Source: Diplodia intermedia (Eukaryota; Ascomycota; Dothideomycetes; Botryosphaeriales; Botryosphaeriaceae). Taken from it: DNA of 64,000 bases. Every line of letters starts with the position of its first letter. The first letter of the stretch is position 1. The DNA lies in contig JAKEKT010000068.1 in NCBI GenBank assembly GCA_021495925.1, positions 1 through 64,000 of the forward strand, read 5' to 3'. This document shows positions 22,071 to 34,485 of the stretch, one piece after another. Made by a program: the position numbers and the translations under genes. The notes beneath the pieces were generated by a model that worked only from the letters and a program-made list of their open reading frames with translations, made no database searches and was not told the DNA's origin.

Positions 22071-23459
22071 ATGGCTGACAAGGCGCTCGACGAGTGCATC
22101 AAGGAGTGTGTGGTGGCGCGGTGGACCGACGCTGCCGGCGGTCGCGTCTTGACTCTTGGATCGGTGCTGCCCGTCAACAGCGAAGACCGCTGGCTCATGC
22201 TCCAGGTCGGCCTCGGTCCCTCCGTCGAGGCCTTCGTCCGCTTCACGCTGACCGTGTCTCTCCACGTGCACGGCCGCAGCCGCCGTCGACCCGCGATGCT
22301 TGTGCTGCCTGCCCCCGCCTTGGCCTCCTGTTCCTTCGCTTCTGCCACGCTCAAGATCTCCGAGGCAGGCTCGCTGGCTCCCGCCCTCCACGAGGCCGGC
22401 TTCTCCGACGACGGCTTCGTGCTCGCGGCCACATTCAGTCTCAAGCAGCCCGGCTACGTCACCCTGCCCAACAGCAACATGGAGGTCATCCGGCCTGCGA
22501 ATGCAACCGCCAGCAACATCCTCGCCCATCTGAAGTCCCTTGCGCACACGCTCGAGTTCACCGTGTTTATGAAACCCAGTGACTATGCCCGCGCTGGGCT
22601 CAAGTGCATTGCCAACCACCTGCAAAACGACGCTCTCAACCCGCTCGGTCTTGTTCTCGCCGCCGACGTTGGCGCCGACTCGGCACCCCTCGACTGGAGC
22701 CGCTGCGAGCTGTTTGGGACAGGTAAGACGGCCCGCCGTGACAGAAGCAAGAGCCCTCAGCGGAATGTGCGCCCACGAACCTCGGCGGCCCCCCCTCCGC
22801 CCTACCATGAGCACCATGGTGCCGCGGAAAATGCGCCCCCAGCCTTATGCGTAGAAGGCAGCCCCAGCTGCGACGTCTCACCAGCTTTGTCCTCCCCGCC
22901 AGCCACAGCGTCCATCGTGGCTCCTAACACGCCAACCGCCCCCCGCGAAAGCCCGCAGCCTCTCGTCCCCAGCCCATCCCCACACACTGCAGCTGTCATC
23001 ACTCGCGTCGACCTTGAGCACAGCCTCGCACTGTGGATCGCCCAAGCCTGCACCGTCAACCCCGATGTCTATTGCCACCCGGGCCTGCGCTCTGCCCTAC
23101 GTAGCATGGGCCGCCACGCCCGCGCCGCGGACCCTCCCGCCTTCGGTGCCGCCCGCGCCCGCTGCGCTGCGCTCTTCTTCTACGAGCCCCGCCCTAACGC
23201 CGCCGCCGCCGGGGCGAACCATGCCCATCCCCCAGAGCTGCGCGAGATGTACGTGACGGACATGGAACGGCTGTTAGCTTGGATGCTTGGGGAGGAAGAT
23301 GGTCACCGCTTCGCCGACTTCCTCGCATGGACGGACTTGCTGGCCCTGGGCGGTGCGGCGCGGGATGCGGTCGCTTCCGGTGGGGATGCGGAGCGCGTGG
23401 CGGACTACAATCGCGCCAAGGGAGTATGCATAAGTCGGGTGCTGGCCGAGTACGGGTAG
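22071..23459 (+). CDS. Hypothetical protein
   Basis: Uninterrupted frame for 462 aa from ATG 22,071. The N-terminal 220 residues look like a folded domain (A-L-D-E-C-I-K-E-C-V-V, R-W-L-M-L-Q-V-G-L-G-P, F-S-L-K-Q-P-G-Y-V-T-L-P). Residues about 225-305 are Pro/Ser/Ala-rich and probably disordered, including a basic stretch with K-S-P that could be a nuclear signal. The C-terminal 150 residues are again compact and helical (L-E-H-S-L-A-L-W-I-A-Q-A, Y-C-H-P-G-L-R-S-A-L-R, M-L-G-E-E-D-G-H-R-F-A-D-F). No signal peptide, membrane span or catalytic motif recognised. The antisense frame is open over part of the gene but lacks a domain-like composition. Function unknown. Confidence 0.6.
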   Translation: MADKALDECIKECVVARWTDAAGGRVLTLGSVLPVNSEDRWLMLQVGLGPSVEAFVRFTLTVSLHVHGRSRRRPAMLVLPAPALASCSFASATLKISEAGSLAPALHEAGFSDDGFVLAATFSLKQPGYVTLPNSNMEVIRPANATASNILAHLKSLAHTLEFTVFMKPSDYARAGLKCIANHLQNDALNPLGLVLAADVGADSAPLDWSRCELFGTGKTARRDRSKSPQRNVRPRTSAAPPPPYHEHHGAAENAPPALCVEGSPSCDVSPALSSPPATASIVAPNTPTAPRESPQPLVPSPSPHTAAVITRVDLEHSLALWIAQACTVNPDVYCHPGLRSALRSMGRHARAADPPAFGAARARCAALFFYEPRPNAAAAGANHAHPPELREMYVTDMERLLAWMLGEEDGHRFADFLAWTDLLALGGAARDAVASGGDAERVADYNRAKGVCISRVLAEYG

Positions 23460-24112
23460 GCCAGCCTGCTCCGCCTCGGACGACCCGGGACGGCGTGGCA
23501 TTGCGTTTGCATCTCACCCAAATCCATTGTAGAGTTTCCATCTCGATTCGACGAATTCCAGGCGTTCACTTGCACACTCATCGGCCCCATTTACGTCAGC
23601 TTTGTGAACAGCGAATGCGTTCCATCGTCCTCAGTGGCCGACCAAGAGACGGTAGCAAAGGTTTCGACAACGATCTTTCGCAGTTCTATCCATTGACAAG
23701 TTCGTAGAGGCGTATCACCTGACCAGGTTGTGCTCGCTGCCGCTGTGTGGCTTGCATCCCCAATTGTGCGTGGAGGAGGCATTGTACATACCCGGCTATG
23801 GGGGCGAACAGCGAACCTCCAAGAAAGAGAATCACCAACCCTCTCCACCTGCGTGTTAAGCGCACGTGGCGGAGCAGGACTTGGTTCTCTGCATACTTTT
23901 GCAGGTAGTCGTGGATCAAGCGGCCCGTGACTTCGTCCCTTGGTAACAGGGCCAGCCAGCTCAGCCGCACCTCGCTCCAGACGCCGCTGACGGTCACTTA
24001 GTCAGCTCTTGCATGTGCAGAAGCGGAGCTCTCCACGTCCCCCGCTCTCAGCCGCAGCCATGTATAAAGCGCAAAGGAAGACTGACTGTTCCTGCCCACG
24101 AACAAAGAAACC
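23460..24112. other. Intergenic region, possible small membrane ORF on the - strand
   Basis: About 650 bp. A - strand frame at 23,686-23,997 (103 aa) contains one hydrophobic stretch (G-L-V-I-L-F-L-G-G-S-L-F) after a charged segment. It could be a fragment of a membrane protein, but the start and family are unclear, so it is not called as a gene. Confidence 0.35.
24063..24069 (+). promoter_or_regulatory. TATA box of the amidohydrolase gene
   Basis: TATAAAG lies 44 bases before the ATG at 24,113. Confidence 0.45.
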
Positions 24113-25162
24113 ATGCTACTGCAGTTTCTCCTCCACTTCTCCATCGCAGCGTGCCTGGCCTTGCCACGCTCCAATCATGTCCCATACTACACGCTTGAAG
24201 AGCACTGGGTCTCGCCGGCCCTCCAACCCTTCCTCCAACAAAACACAGTAGTCGGCGCTCTGGAGCTGGGCCGGATAGCCCCGCTCCTCCCTGAAACCGG
24301 CCCGCGGCGCCTCGCCTCCATGGATGCCAACAACATCCGCATCCAAGTCATCTCGCACGTGCCCGCGCCGCCGGCCCTCTACCTGCCCAACCTCACCGCG
24401 CTCGCCAACGACCAGCTCGCCTCGCGCATCGCCGCGCACCCGGATCGCTTCCGCGGCTTCTGCATCCTGCCCATGGCGCTCCCGTCCGAAGCCGCGGCAG
24501 AGCTGCGCCGCTGCATACACTGCCCCGGCTTCGTCGGCGCCCTCGTCGACGCCCACCTGCCCGACGGCCAGACGTACGACGGCCCGGCCTACGACGCGCT
24601 GTGGGCGGCGGCCGTCGCGCTGGACGTGCCCGTCTACCTGCACCCCACGACCCCGGAGCCGGCCGACGTGTTCGATGCCGGCGAGGGCCTGTACGCGCCG
24701 GCCGTGGCGGGCGAGTATTCCGCGTACCATGCGGCATCGCTGGGGACGTGGGCGTGGGGCTGGCACGAGCGGACCGGCCTGAGCTTCATCAAGCTGTACC
24801 TCGGGGGTGTGTTTGACCGCTTTCCGCAGCTGCAGGTTGTGCTGGGCCATATGGGGGAGATGGTGCCGTTCTTTTTGGTGCGCACCGATCGCATTTTGAG
24901 TGTGAACAGGACGCGGACGTTCAGAGAGGTGTACGATGGCAACGTCTACGTGACGACGAGCGGCATGTTTAGCCTCGATCCGATGACGACAGTGCTGCGG
25001 ACAACGGATAACGAGAGGATCATGTACAGCGTTGACTGGCCATTCGAGTTTAATGAGAACGGGACGGACTTCATGACGGCGCTGAGGGCCAGTGGGCTGG
25101 TGTCGGAAGAGGAGTTCGAGAATATTGCCATCGGGAATGCGAAGCGGCTTTTGCGAATTTAG
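24113..25162 (+). CDS. Secreted amidohydrolase-2 family (decarboxylase-like) protein
   Basis: Single exon, 349 aa. A hydrophobic N-terminus (M-L-L-Q-F-L-L-H-F-S-I-A-A-C-L-A) looks like a signal peptide. The rest follows the amidohydrolase-2/ACMSD barrel that includes 2,3-dihydroxybenzoate (o-pyrocatechuate) decarboxylases: T-L-E-E-H-W near the start (metal-site E and H), D-R-F-R-G-F, D-V-P-V-Y-L-H-P (metal His), V-L-G-H-M-G-E (catalytic/metal His) and Y-S-V-D-W-P-F-E (metal Asp). Such enzymes remove CO2 from aromatic acids or hydrolyse ring substrates; the actual substrate is not visible. It runs tail-to-tail with the PKS, so it could act on a polyketide-derived acid or simply be a neighbour. 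A secreted form is less usual for this family. Confidence 0.85.
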   Translation: MLLQFLLHFSIAACLALPRSNHVPYYTLEEHWVSPALQPFLQQNTVVGALELGRIAPLLPETGPRRLASMDANNIRIQVISHVPAPPALYLPNLTALANDQLASRIAAHPDRFRGFCILPMALPSEAAAELRRCIHCPGFVGALVDAHLPDGQTYDGPAYDALWAAAVALDVPVYLHPTTPEPADVFDAGEGLYAPAVAGEYSAYHAASLGTWAWGWHERTGLSFIKLYLGGVFDRFPQLQVVLGHMGEMVPFFLVRTDRILSVNRTRTFREVYDGNVYVTTSGMFSLDPMTTVLRTTDNERIMYSVDWPFEFNENGTDFMTALRASGLVSEEEFENIAIGNAKRLLRI

Positions 25163-25513
25163 TTGTACGCAAATGAGCAACAAGCTCTCCACCCAGACTC
25201 CGTACCTCATCCTTATCGTCGAAAGTGGCTCTTCCCGCAACGAGGATGTCAAAAGAATTGATAGAAAACCGTGACGCACTAAAGAAGAGGGGTGCATTAC
25301 TGCGCGGCTGATGTAGCTCTCAGTGCCGGGTCCTCGAGCCCGTCTGCGTTTTCCTATATCATTGCTTGGTTCCTGTCACGCCACTCAATGCAGACTGGTC
25401 TTCGGTGAATGAAGCTGTATCCTGTCTAAAATAATCATACGCGGCCCGTCTTAAGCTCTTCTCCCTACCCCCATCCTGTCCTCTTCCTCATCTCCAGCCT
25501 TTCGACTTATGTA
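25163..25513. other. Convergent intergenic region between amidohydrolase and PKS
   Basis: About 350 bp shared by two 3' ends. No coding frame of note; expected to contain both polyadenylation regions. Confidence 0.4.
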
Positions 25514-28500
25514 CTACTTTGTAGCTACCTTTGCAATAATCTTCTCACAAAGTTTGAAGAGCGAGGAAGCATTCGTAATCTCTAGCATCGTTAGCTCGGC
25601 TCCAAGGTCAGCCCGCAACCAATTCCTAAACTCGACGGCAGAAAGCGAGTCCAGCCCATAGGCAGCCAGAGGCTTGCCGGGCTCCAGCGGCTCGTCCAAT
25701 CCCAAGATCTTCATGAAGCGCTTGTTGACGACCTCGACCCCGCTCTTCAGCACAAGCGACGGGTCCGCGCCCGATTGATGCAACAGGAAGAACTCCTGGA
25801 GGTCTTGGTCCGCGCCAACTTTACCCTTGGCGCCTCCAGACGCCGCATCCCCGCCATCGCCAACGAACATGGCGGTAAAACGCGCGTCTCTGATGTTGTC
25901 CGAGTCCGGAGGCTGGGGCACGGCGATGCCGGTGACAAGCTGGGCCGCGCTGTCGGCGTTGAGCGGGACGGGAGCCTGCTGCATGATCGAGTAGCCTAGG
26001 ATGCGGCGCAAAACGACTTCATTGATGTATGTCCAGTGGCGGCGATCGAAGTGCTGGTCCATGCCGCCCTGCTCGAAGATGTATCCCACGTCTTCGATGA
26101 CACCGAGGTTGACGGCGTTGGCGGCGAGGCCTTTGGCGTTGCGGTATGCGGAGAAGGCGTCGAGAAAGGCGTTACCGGCGGCATAGTTGGCTTGACCCTT
26201 CTTTCCCTCGAGCCCGGAAATGCTGGAAAGGAGGGTGAAGAAGGCGAGTGGGGCCGTCAAGCTTAGAGAAGCCTTGTGCAGATTCCACGTGCCCTGGACC
26301 TTGCTGGCAATGACGGCATGATACTCTTCGAGAGTCATCGTCTCGTAAGGTTTGTCCTACAGAATGAGCAGGTTTCCATGGAGTGGAAAAGAATGAGGCT
26401 TACCTTGAGGACCATGGCGCCCTGGATGACACCGCCGATAGGCGGGCTTACTTGCTGGAACACGCGGGAAACATCCTCCTCATTGCAGATGTCTGCAATA
26501 GCTTCCCGTACTTCGCAGCCAAGTGAGCGACACTGATGGATGATACCCTGTGAGACCTCATCGTTGCACCCACTCCGCGAGAGAGTGACAAGATGCTTTG
26601 CTCCACGCCGGGCAAGGTGTATCGCAAGGCTGCCGCACAGCCCCTTGAGTCCGCCGACAATGAGGTAGGATGCGTTGGGTGCCAGTACAAGCTCGCGGCG
26701 CGCACGTCTCACCGGAAGCTCTGGGTTTGCATCTTCTCCGTCTGTCACGACGATCTTCCCCATGTGCCGGCCACTGCGGATGAGACCAAAAGCGGAAGCA
26801 ATGCTGTCAAACTTGAAAGTTGTGATGGGTCTGATGGGCTTGAGGTGTCCTTCATCAACCAATTTGAAGATTCGGGAAAGCAGACTGGAGAGCATATTAG
26901 CGCAGAGTCCTCTTCCGACAGCTAGGGGTACCTACTCGCTTATCATGGGCAGTGTCATAGCCTTGAAAGAGTAGTCGAGCGCTCTATACGAGCAGTTGCG
27001 GTCGAAGGGTTCCATAGCAAGGTAGTTGCGGTCTACAATGTCTCTCTTTCCAATCTCAACCATGGTTCCTCCGTCGGCACAGAGCCGCCACGAGGCGTCA
27101 AGAAGCTCCCCAGTAAGGGAGTTGAGAACAACATCGATGCCGCGGCCGTTCGTGGCGTCCCGTATCTTGGTCGCAAACTCGGGAGTTCGAGACGAAAAGA
27201 TGTGATCTGAGGGCACCCCGAACTGCTCGGTAAGGAACTGTCTCTTGTGGTCCGTTCCGACGGTGGCATAGATCTGTGCATGTGTCAGCTGAGCAACATT
27301 TGTCCTTGGGATGAACCAATCTTACCTCGGCGCCAACAAACTTCGCTATCTGGATCGCAGAGATGCCAACACCGCCGGTAGCTGAGTGGATCAACACGGA
27401 CTATAGAAGCGCGGTCAGTTACATGGTGCCTGTACCAACCAGGGTTCTCATACCTGTCCTTTCCGGAGACCGCCGAGATCCAGCAAAGCGTGCATGGAGG
27501 TCGAATAAACCAGTGGGATGGTGGCCGCGTCCTGAACGGCAAGTTAATGCTTAACTACAACCAAGGAATAGGCAGAGGTACTTACCTGAAGAGATAGCCA
27601 AGAGGGCAGACGATGGACCTGTTCCTGCCAGACCTCGTTTCTGTTTGCGAAGCAGCCATTTGCACATACGGCCACGCGGTCACCGGGGGTGAAACCGATT
27701 ACCCCCGTACCAAGGCGCCTCACAATTCCAGCACCTTCATAACCTAGGATGTGCTCATTCTCCGGCACTATACCCATCGAAACAGCCACATCCTACCAAA
27801 CAGTTAGCAGGTGAGCCCAACATATCTCGTACGAGCCGCGCACCTTGAAGTTCAATCCCACGGCAAAAATCTCCACCTCAACCTTGCCATCAGCAACGGG
27901 CGCCTCCTCTCTCGCCACCTCAGCAAAGGTTAATGCATCCAAGGTTCCCACACGCTCCGCTCTCATCCTCGCCGTGACATTCAAGTCACGCAGCCGCTTC
28001 ATAACCGGTGCGGGCCCGCTCGCCACTTCCTCCCCGTCCTTGAACGCGTTGACTGCGGCATCGGGCAGGATGCGGTTTGCGTACACGATGCCGCCACGCT
28101 CGCAGTACTCGTGCTCGACATGCACTTTCTGCGTCGCGGCCTGCGCGTCCATGGCGGCCAGCACGCGTCCAACGGTCGCCGCCACAGCGCCGGCCGACTC
28201 GTCGGCAGCCACATCGAGCGTGGTGAGGCGCGCACCGGGATCCTCGGCCCGGATGGTGCGGAACAGGCCGTGCACGAGGGCGTTGGTGGGGTGCGTCACC
28301 AGGTGCTGCGAGCCGTACGTCACCCACAGGATGCGGCAGCCGGTGCTGATGAGGTGCTTGAGGGCCGCCCATTGGGCCGCCGTGGCCGTGGCGAGGACGG
28401 GCTGTGCGAGCTCGTCCAGGACGAGCACGGTGGATTTGGGAGCGACCGAGGAGAGGGGGAGTGCGTGGTGCTGGGTCGGGAAGCCGGCGGCGATTAGGGA

Positions 28501-31500
28501 ACGCTCAACGCTCTGGATTGTGTCGTTGCTGTCGCCCAGCTGCGCGATGTTGAGTTGCTCGGGGACGGCTCCCCCGGTGGAAGATGGCAGAGTGGCGAGG
28601 AACGCGAAGCTTGCGTCTTCTGTTGGAAGAGATATCACATCAGCGAGACCACCGTCACGGATGGTCTCGGCGGCTTCCGTAGGTCGGATGCCCGCAGTCT
28701 CCTGGTTACCTGTCGTTGCTGAGAGAGCATCACGCCCAATTACCAGCAACTGCCCCCCGAGTGCGAGCATCTTGGAGGCTCCGTTGATTGCAGAGGAGAG
28801 TGTATCGACATCATTAACAGCCACAGTCAAAAGGACCAAGTCGAATGGCTCCTCTGGAGCAACAAAGTCAGGCTTGGTGATATCGGAAAGACCAAAAGAG
28901 CAGTTTCTCTCCCCTTGATACTGAGCCTGAGCATCGAGAAGACACTTTGCGTTGTTCGAGCAGAAGAACAGCTCAGTGTATGCTCCCCTCGCAGATTGGT
29001 CGCCGCCGTTGAGCCAAACCTTTGGCGCCTTGATGTCGTCGGTCGAAGCCATGTCCAATTCTGCAACTCTCAGATTTGGCTTTTTGTGGGCAACGAGGTC
29101 GATGATCTGGTGGAACTTTGGCGCATCACAGTCGACGAGGACCTCTGACAGCTGGCTTTCGTCGAGGAAAGTCACATCTGGTTTCCACACTGAGCGACAG
29201 TATGTCTGTCCCGCGTTGGGTTCAAGGCCGTCATCCAGCTTGTGGTACTTCAGGCCCTTGACCTTCAACAACAGCGCGGTGGTGTCGGGATTGAAAACTG
29301 AGCAGCTTGATGCATAGCTCTTTGCCTCCTCGGGGCGTCCTCTACCAGTGTACTCGGACTTCGTGACGGAAATGGCAGTGTCTGGCATCGAGGGGCTTGC
29401 AGCAACAATGAGCTCGTCGACGATTGCAGGTACGAGGACCGCATTCAGAGCGACCCTGTCTCCAGCCCACAGAGACGGAGTAAGTGTTTGAAAACAGCCG
29501 TCCATGGAAGCCGGATGCATCAAGTACTGAGACTGCGGCGAGTGGGCGGCCAGAGGCTCGGTAAGTGAAACAGTGGAGCGGCTCTGACGCTGGCCTACGC
29601 TGGCCTCAACGGCGATTTGTTTCTGGAATGCTGGGCCAAATCCATAGCCAATGTCATTTACGGCCTTGTACCAGAGACGGCCGGACGCCGAGTGCTGAAG
29701 GGGCTTGAGGTCGGACTCGGTGGCGCGTTCGTCGACCGCAGCCTGGGCCATTATCAAGCCAGTCGAATGCTCCGTTTCGACCTCATCTCGCAGCGTTGAC
29801 ACCTTGAACCGGTACCAACCGTTCTTCGTGCCGGCGTGCGGCGTCAGGGAGAGCTTGACTTCCACGCCAGTCCCTTCTTCCAGCACCAACGCCTTGTCGA
29901 ACTTGGTGTCCCGCAGCCTGTACGAAAGGCCGCAAACGGAGGTGACTCCCTCCGCTGGGTCGACACTCTGCTTCAGCTGGTACATTGCCTCGATTGCCAT
30001 GGCAACGAAACCACTTGCCGGGAGCAGCGTGTCAGATCCCATCTTATGGTCCTTCAGCCAAGGCAGATCGTTCAGACGCAAGATGTTCTTCCACGTGGGC
30101 GAGTTGGTCCAAGATGTTCCGAGCACCTTGCTTCCAAGGAGGTCATGATGGGGAAACCTCCTGAATCTCCAGTCCTTGCTAGCCTGGCTCTCCTGCCAGT
30201 ACTTGGTCGAATGATTCCAGGTGTAATTCGGCAGATCCACGATGACCTGAGGCCGGGCATTGTCCGTGTAGACACTCCGGTTGACACGCCCGATGGCAAC
30301 ATCAGCACCCGCAACAAAGAGCTGACCGGCTGACGAGAAGAGCGCATTCGTGGAGTCACCGCCACGGGCGAGAGCGGCTTGGTACTTGGCATCCGAGCCT
30401 TGGCCGACCAAAGCCTTCTTGATCTGAGAGATGGGGCCCTTGAGGGCGCCGCTCGGCCCGAGCTCAATGAGAAAGTCGGCAGCATCAGAGGTGTTGGAGA
30501 TCATCTCCTTGCAAGCTTGAGCGAAGCGGACAGGAGAAACCATGTTGGCCGTCCAGTAGTCCGCATCAGCCGCCTGGGCCATGCGTTCCCCAGTGACCGA
30601 GGAGAACATGGTGACGTTGGCGTCCCCACCCAGAGGCCCTCCACAGCTGCGCCGGACCAGGGTGCGGTAGTGGTTGCCCACCTCATTCATGTATCTCGAG
30701 TGGTATGCCATGTTGACTTTGAGCAACCTGGCGAAGATCTGAAGCTTGTTGTCAGCGTGAAGGCTGGCATTTCGGGCAGAGGAATCTTACATTTTCCGCT
30801 TTGAGCTGGGCCTCGACTGTCTCAAGGTCGGAAACTTGGCCGGAAAGTGTCACGCTGTCGGGGCTGTTGAAGCATGCGATCTGCACGCTCTCCTCGACGT
30901 CGAGCTGCGCAAGATAAGGTTGGACCTTCTCCGCCCCAAGGCCCACCGCCATCATGCCTACGGCCGGGGCTTTGGCATCAAACAAATCAGACGCGGCCTT
31001 GCCTCTGAGGTAAGCAATCTTGATGGCATCTTCCTTGGTGAGCAGCCCCGCCGCGCAGGCTGCAGCAATCTCGCCCGACGAATGGCCAACAACGCTACGG
31101 GCGCGGATCCCCCACGAGTTGAACACGTCGAGGAGCACGAGTTGCAGTGCCGTCACGAGGGGCTGCGAGAACTCAGGCAGGCGCATGTGATCATCGGCCC
31201 GGGGCTCGGTGAGCTCGTCTGCGCTTGTCAGCCCGGAATCAGAGCGGGTTTGGAGTGGGATGCCTACCCAGAATGGTCCATTTCGGCGGGTCGGCAAGGC
31301 TCTGGAGAGCTGCATCTAGACGCCTGATAGTCTCCCTCGCCGACGGAAACGTGTCGACCAGCCCACGGCCCATCTGCGGCCACTGCGCCCCCTGACCGGT
31401 GAAGACGAAGCCGATGGTTGGCTGGGTGGACTGCTTCTTCCCGAACACAACAGCGCCGTCGTCGTACTCGGAACTCTCGGCCACGGCAAATGCACGATGG

Positions 31501-33422
31501 AAGTGGTGGCTCCGCCTCTCCGCAAGCGTATAGGCCAGATCGCGCAGGTCGGCGCGCACGCCGGGGTTGAGGAGGTGGCTGCTGAGTGCGGCGACGTTGG
31601 CCCTGAGCGTGGGCTCATCGTTGCCCGAGAACACAAGCAATTGCGGCGGCGATGCGTCGTCGTCGTCGGCAAAGAGGTCGTCGTAGTCGGTTACGAGCGA
31701 GTGCGTGTGCGGAAGGTCCGCCGTCTTCAGCGCCGAGTGCGCGTCGTCAACCACGACATGTGCGTTGGATCCTCCGTACCCGAAGGAATTGACGCTGGCC
31801 CGCTTGACGGCGGCTTTGGGCCACGCAATGTTGGCCTTCGACGCCCGCACCTTCAACGCCTTCATGTCGACTGGCTCATCCATTAGTCTTGCGGCCGGTC
31901 GGTGGGTGAGATTGCACTTACTCTTCGGGTTTGGCGTCTCGAACGTGGGGTTGCCCGGGATGAAGTCGTGCTCGAGAGCGAGGACTGCTTTAAGCAAGCC
32001 CGACAGGCCGGCTGCGGGCTCGGAATGCCCGACGTTGCTTTTGATCTGTGGAGTAGTGGTCAGTTGACGGATCAAGCGCTGGGAGCATGACGTGAGGTAC
32101 CGAGCCAATAATCAGCGGCATATCGTCAGGCCGGACTGCAGCAAAGACGTCCGCCACACCGGACACTTCGATCGGATCACCCGCTTGTGTGCCTGCAGAA
32201 TTTCAGCATCCTGACGCAGGATAGCGATGTGAAAGTGGACAGGTCTACCAGTTCCATGGCATTCCAGATATAGTGTCTGGTTCAAGTCCGAGATGCCAGC
32301 GTTGGCGTACGCTGATCGAATGGCTCGGGACTGTGCGGCCGCACTCGGGCTTGCAATGCCAGGAGTATTCCCGTCACTGTTTGTGGCAGAGCCACGGATG
32401 ACAGCACGGATAGGATCGCCATCGCGCAGCGCATCCGAAAGGCGTCTCAGAACAACGACGTTGACAGCCTCGGCCTTGATGTATCCGTCTGCTTTGGCAT
32501 CGAACGTGTGACACCTGCCCGACGGAGAGTGTGCTGCCTTCATCGTTCCAGCTGGGAGAGGTTAGCGCGAGACAAGAGGGATGGCGCAACTCCATGAGCT
32601 CACTATCCATAACATGTTCTGGGCTGAGGAACAACTGGCTGGCCCCAACGATGGCGCCATTGATCTCCCCGGTTGAGAGATAACGGCAAGCAACATCCAG
32701 ACCGACCAAGCTTCCAGAACATGCAGTATCAATTGTCATGCTGTGTGAAATATTAGTACGACGAGCACAATGAGATCTTGAGCTTCCATACCTAGGCCCT
32801 TTGATGTTCAAGAAGTGGCTGACTCTGTTGCTCAAGATTGCTCTCCCAACGCCGACAGGAAATCCGGCAGGCTTGTCGATGGGGTCTCGAGCCTGCATGT
32901 CGCCGTAATCTGAGAGAAGTTAATGACTTGACGGCAATCACGAGCGTGTGCACACCTACCAACACCGTATGACCCGACAAGACAAGCATAAGGAGCGCCG
33001 TCCAAGTCTTGCAATGTAATGCCAGCATTCTCAAGACCTTCGTAGACAACCTCCAGCATCTGCCGTTGCTGGGGATCCATGGCGATTGCATCGACCTTGG
33101 ATATCCCAAAGAAGGGTGCATCAAAGTCGGCCGGATCGGCATCGACGAACATGCCACCGGGCGGCCGCATGGTTCCGGCCTTGGTAGACCCATCGTAGTG
33201 CCCTTTCAGTGAGAATCGTGTTGGAGGGGGATCGTTTTCAGCGACACCTCCACGCTCAAGGAATTCCCAAAGCGCACGAGGCGTGTTGCTGTGGCCGGGT
33301 AGCCGGCACGCGAGGCCAACAATGGCTACCGGCTCCTGGACATATTTGGGAAGGGATGATGTCGAGGAATGGGCAGATGGTCGTGTCTTGGCGTTACCAA
33401 GTTGGAAATGGTCGTTTATCAT
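25514..33422 (-). CDS. Highly reducing polyketide synthase (KS-AT-DH-dead MT-ER-KR-ACP)
   Basis: Fifteen exons (- strand): 32960-33422, 32792-32909, 32604-32740, 32249-32551, 32101-32192, 31922-32045, 31268-31870, 30791-31218, 27844-30738, 27586-27792, 27454-27531, 27326-27400, 26936-27273, 26404-26884, 25514-26356; 2,394 aa, all phases agree. KS: D-T-A-C-S-G-S with Cys201, H-G-T-G-T (338-342), K-S-N-V-G-H-S (His378). AT: G-H-S-S-G-E (Ser660). DH: D-H-K-M-G with His987, and M-D-G-C-F-Q with Asp1169. About 1300-1440 replaces a methyltransferase; the SAM motif is absent. ER: S-A-T-G-G-V-G (about 1822). KR: G-G-L-K-G-L, Tyr2172. ACP: G-L-D-S-L (Ser2351). No thioesterase or reductase end, so a partner must release the chain. 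Builds an unmethylated, reduced polyketide iteratively in the cytosol. Confidence 0.93.
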
Positions 33423-34485
33423 CTTGAAAGAACGAGGCAGAAATGTCCTCTACTCTCTTCCGCTGGAGCAGACAGAGTCCCTTTTCAATCCTGCTCTTGG
33501 GGTCTGATACCACCCATTCACCATGACGCGCAATGATGGACTCATCTCTCCGGGCTGCTGCGGGCCGGTGAGCCATTTTGCTTATCTCGAACCCCGAGCT
33601 TGCAGACCCCGAGCTTGCGGACCCCGAGCTTACGGACCCCATGGGCCACAACGCATGTTTCGTCATTCCTACTGGTAGGATCTCGCAAGCGTTAGACTTG
33701 CAGTGAGAGCTCATGAATCAAGAGCTCAGCTGCTGTCAATGCAAGTATACGGCAGCCCCACATGACTGCATGTGAATTCCTGACACTTGAGACACATGAA
33801 CGGAAATAATGAATGGTCCGAAAGAGATCCTTCGCCAGCCCCGGTTCCACATCCGAGCTCGCCTGTGGTGAAGGATTCTTCGCTTGCTCGAGTCTGCATG
33901 GGCTTGTTTAGGCCTCCATGCAAACTGAGTATCAGTGGGTCCCACCGTAAGCACTTGTTGATTGCCTCCTTTGTCCTACCTGGAAATCGCGCTACAGCAT
34001 CAGACCACTCTTTGATAGCCATTCACAGCCACCGCCAGAGTCCGAGATCTAGTCTCATCCGAAGGTCCGAGGAGCGCCGTACGCCAGGTCTTGGGTGGCA
34101 ATGGCGAGTATCCCCGGATTGTTTTTGCACCTTGTTGGCAGGGGACTTCTGCGCTCGTCGTAGACTGCGGAAGACCGTACTGAATGACTCCAACTGTTTG
34201 CGTCGTTTATAGGTTCTTATGCATGAACGAAGAATTCTAAGAAGGGGGTTTTAATACTGGTGAACCGGATATACGTAGGTATCACTCAAAACCACTGAAT
34301 GCACTACTTCCATCACAGCATTGACCGTTGCAAATTTCATAGCCTTGGCAAAGGAGTGTCATATTCTACTGTCCCTAACATAGGTCTACGGTGATGGAGA
34401 GACGCCGCTTGACACCAGAAAGGATCACAGCTGCGTGAGATAGCTAGGCATCTAACCAGAAAACTCGTTACCGCACCCGATTCCT
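33423..34485. other. PKS promoter region and 3' flank of the SDR gene
   Basis: About 1.06 kb upstream of the PKS start. It contains a short tandem repeat (listed separately) and no convincing coding frame. Cluster regulator sites may lie here but none can be named. Confidence 0.4.
33592..33640. repeat. 15-bp tandem repeat, three copies, upstream of the PKS
   Basis: Three near-identical copies of CCCCGAGCTTGCGGA in a row, about 170-220 bases before the PKS start codon. Copies differ by single transitions. Confidence 0.75.

Noticed and set aside
21701..22817. Two overlapping - strand frames (247 and 280 aa) opposite the 462-aa gene
   Set aside because: No domain-like sequence; the + strand frame has more protein-like composition and a full-length uninterrupted product.
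24116..25297. 393-aa - strand frame opposite the amidohydrolase
   Set aside because: The + strand carries clear amidohydrolase motifs; the antisense frame is rich in Arg/His/Gly with no motif.
28600..29920. Active C-methyltransferase in the PKS
   Set aside because: The residues between DH and ER lack a glycine-rich SAM motif (the site reads [10 protein letters not shown]), so the region is a structural remnant.
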